Shown: in pieces, positions 35,034 to 47,183 of the stretch | Layout of the letters: each line of letters opens with the position of its first letter | How positions within the stretch are numbered: the first letter of the stretch is position 1 | Origin: Candidatus Binataceae bacterium | GTDB lineage: Bacteria > Desulfobacterota > Binatia > Binatales > Binataceae | DNA: 64,000 bases | Assembly (NCBI GenBank): GCA_035294265.1 | Contig: DATGLK010000028.1 | Coordinates: forward strand, 1 to 64,000 | Reading direction: 5' to 3' | Position numbers and translations under genes: made by a program | Notes under the pieces: generated by a model | The model's database searches: none | Seen by the model: the letters and a program-made list of their open reading frames with translations, nothing else | What the model was told of the DNA's origin: nothing

Positions 35034-35566
35034 CCGGCTCCACGGTGGCTAACCGCTACGCCCGCGCCTTGCTCGAACTGGCGCTCGAGCAGAACCAGCT
35101 CGAAGCCTGGGGCGAGGAATTGACCCGTCTGGCCCAATTAATCAGCGCGCCCGAATTGGCCGCGCAACTGGTTTCTCCTGAACTGGCCGACAGCGCGCGC
35201 TTACAGGCCGTCGCCCTGATCGGGGAGAAGCTGGGTCTGAGCTTTCCCTTGCGCTCGTTCGGGATGGTTGTGGCGCGCCATCGCCGCCTGCCCGATCTGC
35301 CCGCGATAGCGCTGTCCTACCAGGACCTGCTCGACCGTCATTTGGGCCGGGTACGGGCACAGTTGACGTTCGCTATCGCCCCCACCCCCGAGCAGACCAG
35401 CGCCGTAGTGGCCGCGCTGGAAGCGCGCAGCGGCAAGCGCGTCCTGGCCACGGTCAAAATCGACCCCAACTTGTTGGGCGGGGTGATGGCGGAAGTCGAA
35501 GGACGCACCTACGATGCCAGCTTGGCAACCGCGATGGCACGGCTGCAAAGCCAATTGATCTCGTGA
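35030..35566 (+). CDS. atpH: F-type ATP synthase subunit delta
   Basis: 178 residues. Opens TGSTVANRYARALLELALEQ, the delta/OSCP signature, and ends with VKIDPNLLGGVMAEVEGRTYDASL, matching the conserved C-terminal block. Subunit delta joins the stalk to the top of the alpha3beta3 head. The GTG start at 35030 lies in a GTGA overlap with atpF, a sign of translational coupling. Confidence 0.92.
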   Translation: MTGSTVANRYARALLELALEQNQLEAWGEELTRLAQLISAPELAAQLVSPELADSARLQAVALIGEKLGLSFPLRSFGMVVARHRRLPDLPAIALSYQDLLDRHLGRVRAQLTFAIAPTPEQTSAVVAALEARSGKRVLATVKIDPNLLGGVMAEVEGRTYDASLATAMARLQSQLIS

Positions 35567-35669
35567 AAGTATCGATGCGAACCACGGGGCCCTTCAGACC
35601 TCGCTCGGGCCTGAAAGCGCTTGAATTTCAGGCGGCATGACGAAAACCAGTTAAAGAACCAAAAAAGCT

Positions 35670-37205
<1,536 letters not shown>

Positions 37206-37223
37206 GAGGCTGACACCCGATAG

Positions 37224-39537
<2,314 letters not shown>

Positions 39538-39547
39538 GGAGTTCACG

Positions 39548-39976
39548 ATGGCCGCGGCTCAACTGCCCTTCAAACTCGTCACCCCCACCGGCATCCTGTT
39601 CGATCAGCCGGTGCGCGAGGTCACCGCGGTCAACGTGCGGGGTGAGTTCGGGGTTCTGCCCGAGCACGTAAACTTTATTACTGCCTTGCTGCCGGGAATT
39701 CTAACCGTCGTCCTGGCCGACGGCGGCCAGCATTTCTACCTTGTTTCGGGCGGCCTGGCGGAGGTACGCGACGGCCAACTGACGGTGTTGGCACGCACTG
39801 CCGAACGGGCCGAGGACGTGACCGGCGACGATTTGACCAACGCCTTGATGCAAGCCGAAGAAAAGTTGCGCCGCCTGAGCTTCTATGAACCCGAATATCA
39901 AAACGCGCAAAACGAATTACAACTGGTGCGGGCGCGCCAGCAAGCGATGGCGATCGCCCGCTCTGCCGCCCACTGA
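39548..39976 (+). CDS. atpC: F-type ATP synthase subunit epsilon
   Basis: 142 residues. N-terminal beta-barrel (LPFKLVTPTGILFDQPVREVTAVNVRGEFGVLPEHVNFI) and C-terminal two-helix domain (EDVTGDDLTNALMQAEEKLRR ...). ATG 39548 is 10 bp after the atpD stop; the frame is open far upstream inside atpD but that part is not epsilon-like. Last gene of the operon; a hairpin follows. Confidence 0.95.
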   Translation: MAAAQLPFKLVTPTGILFDQPVREVTAVNVRGEFGVLPEHVNFITALLPGILTVVLADGGQHFYLVSGGLAEVRDGQLTVLARTAERAEDVTGDDLTNALMQAEEKLRRLSFYEPEYQNAQNELQLVRARQQAMAIARSAAH

Positions 39977-40009
39977 AGGATTCTGGTCCACCCCAATTGG
40001 TCTTGGGAG

Positions 40010-40027
40010 CACAGGCTTTCGCCTGTG
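40010..40027 (+). terminator. Hairpin after atpC
   Basis: CACAGGC (40010-40016) and GCCTGTG (40021-40027) with loop TTTC, followed by ATTTGTG. It lies 33 bp after the last ATP synthase gene, before the ribonuclease gene. T-run is weak, so moderate support as a terminator. Confidence 0.5.
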
Positions 40028-40170
40028 ATTTGTGCGGGCGCCTGAAGCATCGGCTGTGCTCGCGCACATCCTCGTCGGCAGACGCTTTCTAGGCCCATAA
40101 TAAAGCCACCTGCCTGGATTAGCGCTCAAGCCGCGCCATCACGGCATGTGCCGCACTGAATTGCGTCAGG

Positions 40171-40176
40171 TATAAT
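40171..40176 (+). promoter_or_regulatory. -10 box before the ribonuclease gene
   Basis: A consensus TATAAT lies 24 bp before the GTG start of the RNB-domain gene. No good -35 hexamer is seen 16-18 bp upstream. It would give a leader under 20 nt. Confidence 0.35.
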
Positions 40177-40200
40177 GGATCTTTGTTTTCGCTGAATTTT

Positions 40201-42147
40201 GTGCCTACCAAAGTTATCAAAAACCCCTCCCGCCTGGTCGAGTTTCTGGATCAAGGCAAGCTGCGACCAGGCTTGATCGTCCGCGAACAGGGCGAACGGC
40301 TGGCGCTGCTGCAGCCCGACGGACGCGAAAAGCTGATCCATCGCGACCTGGTGCTGCTGCGCCATTCCGACCGTGCCGCGGTCGAGCCTGCTACCCTTGC
40401 CGCCGCCGTCGCCGAGCTGGAACAGGAGCGCACCCGCCTAAGCGCCGAACTGGATTTGAAGCTTTTGTGGGAAGTGGTGCGCGAACAAGGGAGAGGGTTC
40501 AGCGCCGAGGAGTTGGCCGAATTGTTTTTTGGCCGCCGGGCGCCAATTGCCACCAGCGTGGTGCTGGAGGCCCTGCTCAACGACCGGCTGTACTTTACCC
40601 GCCGCCATCTGGAGTTCAGCGCTGAAAGCGCCGAGCGGGTGGAGCGTTTACGCGTACAGCACGAACGGCTGCGGCTCAAGAGCGAAAGCAGCCGTAAAAC
40701 CTTGAGCCTGCTGCGCGCCGCCCTTTCGCAAGAAGCGATTACAGCCGAGGAGGCGAAGCCGCTGGCTGTCCAATTGTGCGCTTATCTCGAAAATCCCCAC
40801 ACTCGTTCCAGCGAACTGACCGCGCAGCTGACTCAGACCGCCCCAGACCTCAACCCCGCCGAGGCTGCCTACGAAATCCTGGAGCGCTTGGGACAGGCGC
40901 CGGCGCAACCACGTTTCGCTGCGGTGGGTGCGCTACCCTCGGGTTTCGCCGAAACCGTTCTGAACGAGGCGCAAACCGTCAACGCCCCGCAATACCCAGC
41001 CGCCAACCGAATGCTTGCCGTTTCGATTGACGACGAAGAGACGGTGGAAATAGACGACGCCTTGAGCTGCGAGCCGATGACCGACGGCGGCCTGCGCGTT
41101 CTGATCCATATCGCGCTGGTTGCGGCTTTGGTGCCCAAGGGAGGCGCGATGGACCGCGAGGCGGCCTCGCGCGCCACCACAGTCTACCTGCCCGAGACCA
41201 CTGTCCGGATGCTGCCCGATGCAGTCTCGTGCGACAAGGCCAGCCTGATCGCCGGCTTGCCGCGCGCTGTGCTGACCACCGAAGTGCACCTTGGCGCGGA
41301 CGCTAGCGTGCTCGACTTTCGCATCTATCCGAGTATGAACGTGGTTTCTTCCCGCCTGACCTATCATCAGGCCGATCAATTGCTGGCCAACGCGCCGGCG
41401 GGGGAACAAACCGCCACCATGTTGCGAGCGCTGGCCGCAATGGGAAATTTGCTGCGCGAGCGGCGGCGGCGCGCGGGCGCGCTGCTGATCGCGCGGCGCG
41501 AGAGCAAAATTCGGGTGCGCGGCGAAAAAATCGAGCTCGAGGTGATTGATACCGCCGCTCCCAGTCGTTTGATGGTGGCCGAATACATGGTTCTGGCCAA
41601 TCATTTGGCGGCCCGTTTTGCGGCCGAAAATCAGCTTGAGTTGATTTACCGCACCCAGCCCTCAATGGGCAGCGAACTGGCCAACCAGCACCCACGCCTA
41701 TCGCTGTTTCCGGCCTTTCACGCCGGGATCGGACTGCCCTGCTACGCTCAAGTCAGCTCCCCTATCCGCCGCTATGCCGACTTGGTGCTTCAGCGCCAAG
41801 TGCTGGGCGCGCTCGAAGGACGCCCTTCCCCAGTTTATCGTAGCGAAGAGCTGCTGGCGGTACTGGCCAGCGCCGAGAGCGCCGACGCCGAGGCTAAGGA
41901 GCTGGAACGACGCGCCAAACGCTACTGGTCTTTGCGTTGGTTAGCGGAATTGCCGCAGCACGGCCCGCTCACCGCGCTGGTCTGGCGCGAGGGCGCCAGT
42001 GCCGAATTGGCCGACTCCGCTATCCGCGGCACCCTGCGCGGCGCGCCCAATTTGCCCAACCAAGCCAAGATTCTGGTCCGCCCCGTGACCATCGATCCGC
42101 TGCGCGGATGGCTGGCGCTGGAATACGCCGGGCCCGCCCCTGCCTGA
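40201..42147 (+). CDS. RNase II/R-family exoribonuclease (RNB domain)
   Basis: About 648 residues from GTG 40201. After a small N-terminal barrel (LVEFLDQGKLRPGLIVREQGERLALL) and a helical region, the RNB domain carries VSIDDEETVEIDDALS with its acidic metal ligands, TTVYLPETTVRMLP and CYAQVSSPIRRYADLVLQRQV. RNB enzymes degrade RNA 3' to 5'. The N-terminal layout and overall length are closer to the short RNase II-like proteins of cyanobacteria and plants than to RNase R. A TTG at 40183 would add six residues. Confidence 0.88.
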   Translation: MPTKVIKNPSRLVEFLDQGKLRPGLIVREQGERLALLQPDGREKLIHRDLVLLRHSDRAAVEPATLAAAVAELEQERTRLSAELDLKLLWEVVREQGRGFSAEELAELFFGRRAPIATSVVLEALLNDRLYFTRRHLEFSAESAERVERLRVQHERLRLKSESSRKTLSLLRAALSQEAITAEEAKPLAVQLCAYLENPHTRSSELTAQLTQTAPDLNPAEAAYEILERLGQAPAQPRFAAVGALPSGFAETVLNEAQTVNAPQYPAANRMLAVSIDDEETVEIDDALSCEPMTDGGLRVLIHIALVAALVPKGGAMDREAASRATTVYLPETTVRMLPDAVSCDKASLIAGLPRAVLTTEVHLGADASVLDFRIYPSMNVVSSRLTYHQADQLLANAPAGEQTATMLRALAAMGNLLRERRRRAGALLIARRESKIRVRGEKIELEVIDTAAPSRLMVAEYMVLANHLAARFAAENQLELIYRTQPSMGSELANQHPRLSLFPAFHAGIGLPCYAQVSSPIRRYADLVLQRQVLGALEGRPSPVYRSEELLAVLASAESADAEAKELERRAKRYWSLRWLAELPQHGPLTALVWREGASAELADSAIRGTLRGAPNLPNQAKILVRPVTIDPLRGWLALEYAGPAPA

Positions 42148-42175
42148 TTCCAGCCCCAGCCCACTTAGGCCCCGC

Positions 42176-42385
42176 TCAGGCTGCCGCCGAAGCACCATTG
42201 TGGACCGGTGCATCCTGCTCCAGGCGCCAGCGGTCGATCGACTCAATATTGAAGCGCCAATCGCTCCCCACCTTGAAAGCGGGAATGCGCCCGCGCTTGA
42301 GCTGACGATAGATGGTCGATGGATGAACCTTCAGATAATCGGAAAGTTCACGCACCGTCAGCACTTTGTTGTCGTTGATTATCAT
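42176..42385 (-). CDS. Excisionase-family helix-turn-helix DNA-binding protein
   Basis: 69 residues. A single HTH_17/MerR-like winged helix: VLTVRELSDYLKVHPSTIYRQLKRGRIPAFKVGSDWRF, then IESIDRWRLEQ. Such small proteins act as excisionases or as stand-alone transcription regulators. No integrase or phage gene is nearby, so a regulatory role is more likely. An 18-bp palindrome 112 bp upstream of its start may be an operator. Target unknown. Confidence 0.85.
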   Translation of the reverse strand: MIINDNKVLTVRELSDYLKVHPSTIYRQLKRGRIPAFKVGSDWRFNIESIDRWRLEQDAPVHNGASAAA

Positions 42386-42496
42386 CTCGCTGCCCCCTTA
42401 TCCGAGCATCAAGCTCGTGGCAGCTACCCTAACAATTGTTGTGCCGGATAAAGCCGCCGAAAAGCCAACCTATTTCCTCGGCCGGTCTTATCGCGG

Positions 42497-42514
42497 CCGG
42501 CAAAATTTTGCCGG
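42497..42514. promoter_or_regulatory. 18-bp perfect palindrome upstream of the HTH gene
   Basis: CCGGCAAAATTTTGCCGG is perfectly symmetric and has an A/T core in a GC-rich background, the form of a dimer-binding operator. It lies between the stop of panC and the start of the HTH gene, about 112 bp before the latter. It could also form an RNA hairpin as a panC terminator, but no T-run follows the outer arm. Confidence 0.5.
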
Positions 42515-42618
42515 TCGCCAAAATCGTGGCGCCCAAAGAATGACGTTAAGCTAACAACGATTGCCGGATTTGCTGCTTAACCCGCGTAAGCCGCTCTCGG
42601 CTCAGGGCCCCATCGTCC

Positions 42619-43461
42619 CTATTGGCCCAGGACAACGTTGTCGATTAGCCGGGTGGTGCCAATCACCGCGGCCACCGCCACTACCACCGCTCCCTCTACC
42701 CGCTCCACGGCCGCCAAGTTGACGGCATCGCGCACCTCGACGTATTGCGGCTCGACTTCGGCGCTCGCCAATTCCCGATGCACAGCCGCGGCCAGCAATC
42801 GCGGGTTGCGCTCGCCTTGCGCGAAGAGGGCGGCCGCCGCGCGCAAACCTCGGCTAAGCGACAGCGCGCGGCGGCGTTCATCGGCCGAAAGATAGGCGTT
42901 GCGCGAGCTCAGCGCCAAGCCGTCGGCGTCGCGCACAATCGGCATCGCGACGATTGCGACGTCGAAATTCAGGTCCCGCACCATTTGGCGTACTGCCAGC
43001 AGCTGTTGGTAATCCTTGGCTCCAAATACTGCCACATGAGGCTGGACCAGGTTGAAGAGCTTGGCGACGACCGTGGTAACTCCGCGGAAGTGGCCGGGCC
43101 GGTAGCATCCGCATAACTCGCGAGTCAGCTCGCCGACTTCCACCCAGGTCTGCGCGCCCGATGGGTACATCTCCTCGGCGCTGGGCGCGAAGACAGTGTC
43201 CACCGGCACACTTTCCAGCAAGGCCAGATCTGCCTTCCAGGTCCGCGGATAGCGTGCCAGGTCCTCGTCAGGAGCGAATTGGGTGGGGTTCACGAACAGC
43301 GACACCACCAGCCGGGAGGCACGCTTGCGAGCCTCCTGGATAAGGCTCAGATGACCCGCGTGCAGAGCTCCCATGGTAGGTACCAGGGCGATCGTTTCAC
43401 CCTTTTGGCGGGCCCGCGCCGCCCATTGGCGCATCGCGACCAAGCTTTCCAGGGTCAACAT
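42619..43461 (-). CDS. panC: Pantothenate synthetase
   Basis: 280 residues. Joins pantoate and beta-alanine with ATP in CoA biosynthesis. Motifs: VPTMGALHAGHLSL (HxGH nucleotidyl-transferase motif), FVNPTQF, GHFRGVTTVVAKLFN, FGAKDYQQL and MPIVRDADGLALSSRN. ATG 43461 aligns with the usual start (MLTLESL); a TTG at 43476 directly after the panB stop is less likely. It follows panB after 15 bp, forming a panBC operon. Confidence 0.96.
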   Translation of the reverse strand: MLTLESLVAMRQWAARARQKGETIALVPTMGALHAGHLSLIQEARKRASRLVVSLFVNPTQFAPDEDLARYPRTWKADLALLESVPVDTVFAPSAEEMYPSGAQTWVEVGELTRELCGCYRPGHFRGVTTVVAKLFNLVQPHVAVFGAKDYQQLLAVRQMVRDLNFDVAIVAMPIVRDADGLALSSRNAYLSADERRRALSLSRGLRAAAALFAQGERNPRLLAAAVHRELASAEVEPQYVEVRDAVNLAAVERVEGAVVVAVAAVIGTTRLIDNVVLGQ

Positions 43462-43476
43462 CGAACGGCTATCCAA

Positions 43477-44295
43477 TCAGCGGGAATAGCAATGCTCCGG
43501 GCCGGGAAAAATTCCCTCGCGCACCTCGCGGGCATAGGCGGCGGCGGCCTCGCTGGCCACCTGCCACAGCTCGGCATACCGTTTGACGAAACGGGGCGAG
43601 GAAGTATCGTTCAAACCCAGCATATCGTGCATCACCAGGACTTGGCCGTCGCAGGCGGGACCGGCGCCGATCCCAATGGTGGGTACTGGGCTTTGGGCGC
43701 TGATTTCAGCCGCCAATTCCGCAGGAATTCCTTCCAGCACCAGAGCAAAGACTCCGGCTTCGCTCAACGCGGCGGCATCTTCCAAAAGCCGTTGGCGCGA
43801 GCCGGCGGCGCTGCCCACGCCGCGTCCCTGCACCTTGAAGCCTCCCATGCGATGAACCGATTGCGGAGTCAGCCCGATATGACCCATGACCGGAACATCG
43901 ACCTCGACCAAGCGGCGGACCGTGGCCGCCATCGCGCTTCCCCCCTCCAGCTTGACCGCCTCCGCGCCGCCCTCCTTGACCAGGCGGCCGGCGTTGGCAA
44001 TCGCCTGCTCGGGGCTTACCTGATACGTCATAAAAGGCAGGTCGCCGACTACCAGGGCGTGGCTGCGTGCGCGAGTGACCATGCGTAGATGGTAGATTAT
44101 ATCCTCGACCGTAACGGCCAGCGTGCTCTCTTCTCCCTGCACTACCATGCCCAGGCTGTCGCCCACCAGCAGCACGTCGATTCCTGCCCGGTCAAAGAGC
44201 CGGGCGAAGGGAAAGTCATAGGCGGTGAGCATGGTGATTTTGCGCCCCCGTTCCTTCATCCGAATCAGATCGGGCACTCGCACTTTCGCTTCCAT
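43477..44295 (-). CDS. panB: 3-methyl-2-oxobutanoate hydroxymethyltransferase
   Basis: 272 residues. Makes ketopantoate from 2-oxoisovalerate and methylene-tetrahydrofolate. Motifs: KITMLTAYDFPFARLFD, VGDSLGMVVQG, GDLPFMTY, KLEGG, GHIGLTPQSVHRMGGFKVQG and IGIGAG. AAAGAGG precedes ATG 44295. An intrinsic terminator with an upstream competing element lies 38 bp before this start, which suggests regulation by attenuation. The frame is open upstream to 44424 but that part would run through the terminator and shows no homology. Confidence 0.96.
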   Translation of the reverse strand: MEAKVRVPDLIRMKERGRKITMLTAYDFPFARLFDRAGIDVLLVGDSLGMVVQGEESTLAVTVEDIIYHLRMVTRARSHALVVGDLPFMTYQVSPEQAIANAGRLVKEGGAEAVKLEGGSAMAATVRRLVEVDVPVMGHIGLTPQSVHRMGGFKVQGRGVGSAAGSRQRLLEDAAALSEAGVFALVLEGIPAELAAEISAQSPVPTIGIGAGPACDGQVLVMHDMLGLNDTSSPRFVKRYAELWQVASEAAAAYAREVREGIFPGPEHCYSR

Positions 44296-44332
44296 CGCTG
44301 GCCTCTTTAAAACCAAAAAGGAATCGCCGAAA

Positions 44333-44360
44333 TAAAAAACGGACCGCCGACCGGCGATCC
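44333..44360 (-). terminator. Intrinsic terminator in the panB leader
   Basis: On the minus strand GGATCGCC (44360-44353), loop GGTC, GGCGGTCC (44348-44341), then G and six T. Eight pairs with one G-U, followed by a T-run at 44339-44334. It stands 38 bp upstream of the panB start codon on the panB strand. Confidence 0.8.
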
Positions 44361-44510
44361 GTGCGAAAGGCTGCAACTTCAGGCCTGCTCGGAGTCCCGG
44401 TCCGTCACGGATCCAGGCAACCAAGCCGCTGCTCCAACGCGGCGGCTGCTACATCCTCACCACTCACCCTGCTGCTTTTCGCCGGGCAAAATGCCTCGAC
44501 GCAAGCGGAT
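44341..44510 (-). ncRNA. Candidate structured leader RNA (attenuator or riboswitch) of panBC
   Basis: The 5' part of the panB transcript can fold into several helices: AGGCA...TGCCT around a GCCGC/GCGGC hairpin, and GATCCGTG (44413-44406) with CACGGATC (44363-44356). The second pairing uses bases of the terminator's 5' arm (44353-44360), so it and the terminator exclude each other. That is the layout of a transcription attenuator. I do not recognise any known riboswitch consensus. It could instead be an independent small RNA ending at the terminator. Confidence 0.5.
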
Positions 44511-44599
44511 TAATCAATATTACAGCCGACCGTGGCTTGTAAAGCTCACTGGAAGGCCTTGGGCAATGGGAACCGGCTCGCGAATGGACGAGCCGGCTT

Positions 44600-45355
44600 T
44601 CAGTTGGTGAAAGGGGCCAGGGCCGTTGCGGTCGCCGCCCCCATGCCCGGCAACTGCACCGGGACCTGTATCCGCTTGCCGGCGCGCACGATCATCAGGT
44701 AAAGCGTGTCTCCGGGTTTGTCATTGGCGGTCAAGTCTTCTAAATCGATAATATGGCGCACGCGCTGCCCATCGACCCCGATGATCATGTCATAGGATTC
44801 GCCGATGTGGGTCTGGTCAATGATCCCCACCGCTACGATTACGGGCGGAAAGAACATCGCAGCGGCGATCCCGGCGCCGTTGAGCACATAGCGCCCCAGT
44901 GCGTGGTAGGGCCGGATGCCGGCCCGCCAAGCCGGACTATTGCGCTGAACACCCATCACTTGCAGGCCGCAGATTTTTTCATGGTGCAGCCGGCCGCAAT
45001 CTTCACGCACCTCGACCCCAATGGGATTTTGTCCTCCCCCCTCGTTCATGAAATCCTGCAGGCTGTATACGTATGGGGTAAGCGGTACAGCCGTTTCGTC
45101 GGGCATGGCTGAAACCGGAGGAAGCGCGGTGGTCTGAGCCGGAGCGGCGGTTTGGTCGGGGCCGGGTTCAGGCTGGACGCTTTGGCTGGGCGCCACCGGA
45201 ATTACGGTCGTGGAATCGGAATCGCCTGGGTTGCTGGGCTGAATGACTGGAGTCGAACCAACGGCTCCGGTTGGGGAAGCGCCGGCGGCACGGGCGCAGC
45301 GCACTGTCGCCAGTACAGTCGCCAGCAAAAGGATTGCGGTTGTGCGTTTACGCAT
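44600..45355 (-). CDS. Exported PDZ-domain protein
   Basis: 251 residues. Signal peptide (RKRTTAILLLATVLATVRCARAAG), then a low-complexity Pro/Gln/Thr-rich linker of about 80 residues, then a PDZ-like domain: ICGLQVMGVQRNSPAWRAGI, GESYDMIIGVDGQRVRHIIDLEDLTANDKPGDTLYLMIVRAGKRIQVPVQLPG. A hydrophobic insert (AGIAAAMFFPPVIVAVGII) sits inside the domain. It may be a membrane-associated adaptor; no protease domain is present. Confidence 0.78.
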   Translation of the reverse strand: MRKRTTAILLLATVLATVRCARAAGASPTGAVGSTPVIQPSNPGDSDSTTVIPVAPSQSVQPEPGPDQTAAPAQTTALPPVSAMPDETAVPLTPYVYSLQDFMNEGGGQNPIGVEVREDCGRLHHEKICGLQVMGVQRNSPAWRAGIRPYHALGRYVLNGAGIAAAMFFPPVIVAVGIIDQTHIGESYDMIIGVDGQRVRHIIDLEDLTANDKPGDTLYLMIVRAGKRIQVPVQLPGMGAATATALAPFTN

Positions 45356-45365
45356 AAGCGCGCCC

Positions 45366-46259
45366 CTATGCCCTAAGCTTCCAGTAATCCGCTCCCGCCT
45401 CCACCGTCACCCGCGTTTCATTTGCCAGCTTCTTAAGATGGGATCGCACCGAACTGGCGGCTGCGCCCTGCAGCGCCTGGGGCAAATCGCGATAGATCAC
45501 CTGCACGATTGTTGCCACCGTCGCGGGTCCCGCCTTGAGCACACCCACGATCTGCCGTTCGCGCAGTTCGCGATGGGCGATGTACTCGCGAATCTTGGCC
45601 TCGCCCGCCTCGATCACGGGGCCGTGGGCCGGATAAATACGGCGCGGGGCCAACTTCAGCAGTCGGCGCAATGAGTCCATATATTGGCTCAGATCACCGC
45701 TGTCGTCTGGAATTACCGTGGTACCGGCACCCAACACCACATCTCCTGTGAACAGTGCCTGCTCCTCTTCCAAGTAGTAGCACAAATGGTCGGGGGCATG
45801 GCCAGGAGTAAAGATGGCCCGCAGGGTGGCGCCCGCAACTTTGACGATATCGCCCTCGTCGATCGGTGTCGGAGACAGCCCCGCTGCAATATCGCGCTCG
45901 GGCCAAGGCCGCTTGAGCACCGCCAGCTCGCCCCAGCGCGCGCGCACCTGGGCCACCCCGCCGATGTGATCGGGATGGGCGTGGGTGAGCACGATTCGCT
46001 CGGGCGCGCCGCTTTCGCACAACTCCGCCAGCGCCCGAGCCAGGATTGGCGGATAGGTTGCGATCCCTTGTCCCGTATCTAGCAAAATAGGATGGGCGCC
46101 GCGGCCAATTAGGTAGGTGTTGGTGCCGGGACCAGTGAACGGACCAGGATTTTGGCCCAACACACTAGCTACCAGGGCGGAATGGCGAGTGTAATCGGGC
46201 AGCTTGAGCCCCGTCATCGAATCCTTGACCACCCGCTCAACGCCCGCTGCCATCGCCAT
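45366..46259 (-). CDS. MBL-fold metallohydrolase (LACTB2-like)
   Basis: 297 residues. Metal motif THAHPDHIGG (HxHxDH), later GHAPDHLCYY, FTGDVVLGAGTTVI and HGPVIEAG, and a C-terminal winged-helix stretch (ASSVRSHLKKLANETRVTVEAG). The opening VLGQNPGPFTGPGTNTYLIG is typical of LACTB2-type nucleases/hydrolases. Its ATG directly follows the coaX stop (TGAATG), so the two are cotranscribed. Confidence 0.9.
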   Translation of the reverse strand: MAMAAGVERVVKDSMTGLKLPDYTRHSALVASVLGQNPGPFTGPGTNTYLIGRGAHPILLDTGQGIATYPPILARALAELCESGAPERIVLTHAHPDHIGGVAQVRARWGELAVLKRPWPERDIAAGLSPTPIDEGDIVKVAGATLRAIFTPGHAPDHLCYYLEEEQALFTGDVVLGAGTTVIPDDSGDLSQYMDSLRRLLKLAPRRIYPAHGPVIEAGEAKIREYIAHRELRERQIVGVLKAGPATVATIVQVIYRDLPQALQGAAASSVRSHLKKLANETRVTVEAGADYWKLRA

Positions 46260-47033
46260 TCATCCCTTGCGATTGCGCTCGAAGATCAGGCGCAGGCCCT
46301 GCAGGGTTAGAAACTCCTCGACCTGCTCGATCGTTTCCGATTCACGAGCGATGAGGCTGGCCAAGCCACCGGTGGCGATGATACGGGCGGGCTCGCCACG
46401 CTCGCGCCGGATGCGTGCTACCAAGCCGTCGACCAGCGCCGTATAGCCGAAGATGAGGCCCGACTGAATCGCGCCCACGGTGGTTCGCCCCACCACTTCG
46501 CGCGGGCGCACCAGTTCAACCCGGGTCAGCTTGGCCGCATGCTCGAACAGCGCCCCCATTGAGATCCCCAGCCCGGGCGCGATTGCGCCGCCGGCATACT
46601 CGCCACGCGCGGTGATGTAATCGAACGTGGTCGCGGTACCGAAATCGACCACGATACAGGCCTCGTGGGTCTGGTCGTAGGCGGCCACCGCGTTGGCAAT
46701 CCGGTCGGCGCCAACCTCTTTGGGATTTTCGTAAAGGATCGGCATCCCTGACTTGACCCCGGGCCCAACCATCAGCGGCGTGCTGTGGAAATAGCGCTGC
46801 GCCAGCTCTTCCATCACCTGATTGAGCGGCGGCACCACACAGGCGATCGCGACCCCGTCAGGATGGAGCGCGCCGCCCAGGCCTGCCGCGCCCAGCAGCG
46901 TGTTCAGGATCGCGCCGTACTCGTCGGTGGTGCGTTCGTTGACGGTGGCTAACCGCCAATGGTGACACAGACGCGACCCCTCGTAGATTCCGATCACGGT
47001 GTTGGTATTGCCCACGTCAACGGTAATCAGCAT
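46260..47033 (-). CDS. coaX: Type III pantothenate kinase
   Basis: 257 residues. Phosphorylates pantothenate, the first step from pantothenate to CoA. Motifs: MLITVDVGNTNTVIGIYEG (phosphate loop), GADRIANAVAAY, VVDFGTATTFDYI and GAIAPGLGISMGALFEHAAKL. ATG 47033 starts directly at the conserved strand; a GTG at 47045 would add four residues. The panB and panC genes lie 2 kb downstream on the same strand. Confidence 0.95.
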   Translation of the reverse strand: MLITVDVGNTNTVIGIYEGSRLCHHWRLATVNERTTDEYGAILNTLLGAAGLGGALHPDGVAIACVVPPLNQVMEELAQRYFHSTPLMVGPGVKSGMPILYENPKEVGADRIANAVAAYDQTHEACIVVDFGTATTFDYITARGEYAGGAIAPGLGISMGALFEHAAKLTRVELVRPREVVGRTTVGAIQSGLIFGYTALVDGLVARIRRERGEPARIIATGGLASLIARESETIEQVEEFLTLQGLRLIFERNRKG

Positions 47034-47183
47034 CGAACCCACCACTTAAGCCCTTTTTCCGCCACCTTCTTAAGATCAGCGCGGATACCCTCGCGATGCA
47101 ACCCGAGTTTGCCGCCCTTTTTCAATCGCTTGGCTTGAGCGATCGTTTTCCTGCACCCCGCGCCGCGGTTAAGATGGCGAGTT

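Noticed and set aside
44341-44510. Signal recognition particle RNA or 6S RNA as an explanation of the panB leader
   Set aside because: A GGATGTAGC string recalls 4.5S RNA, but the conserved GGAAG loop region is absent, and no 6S bubble is evident.
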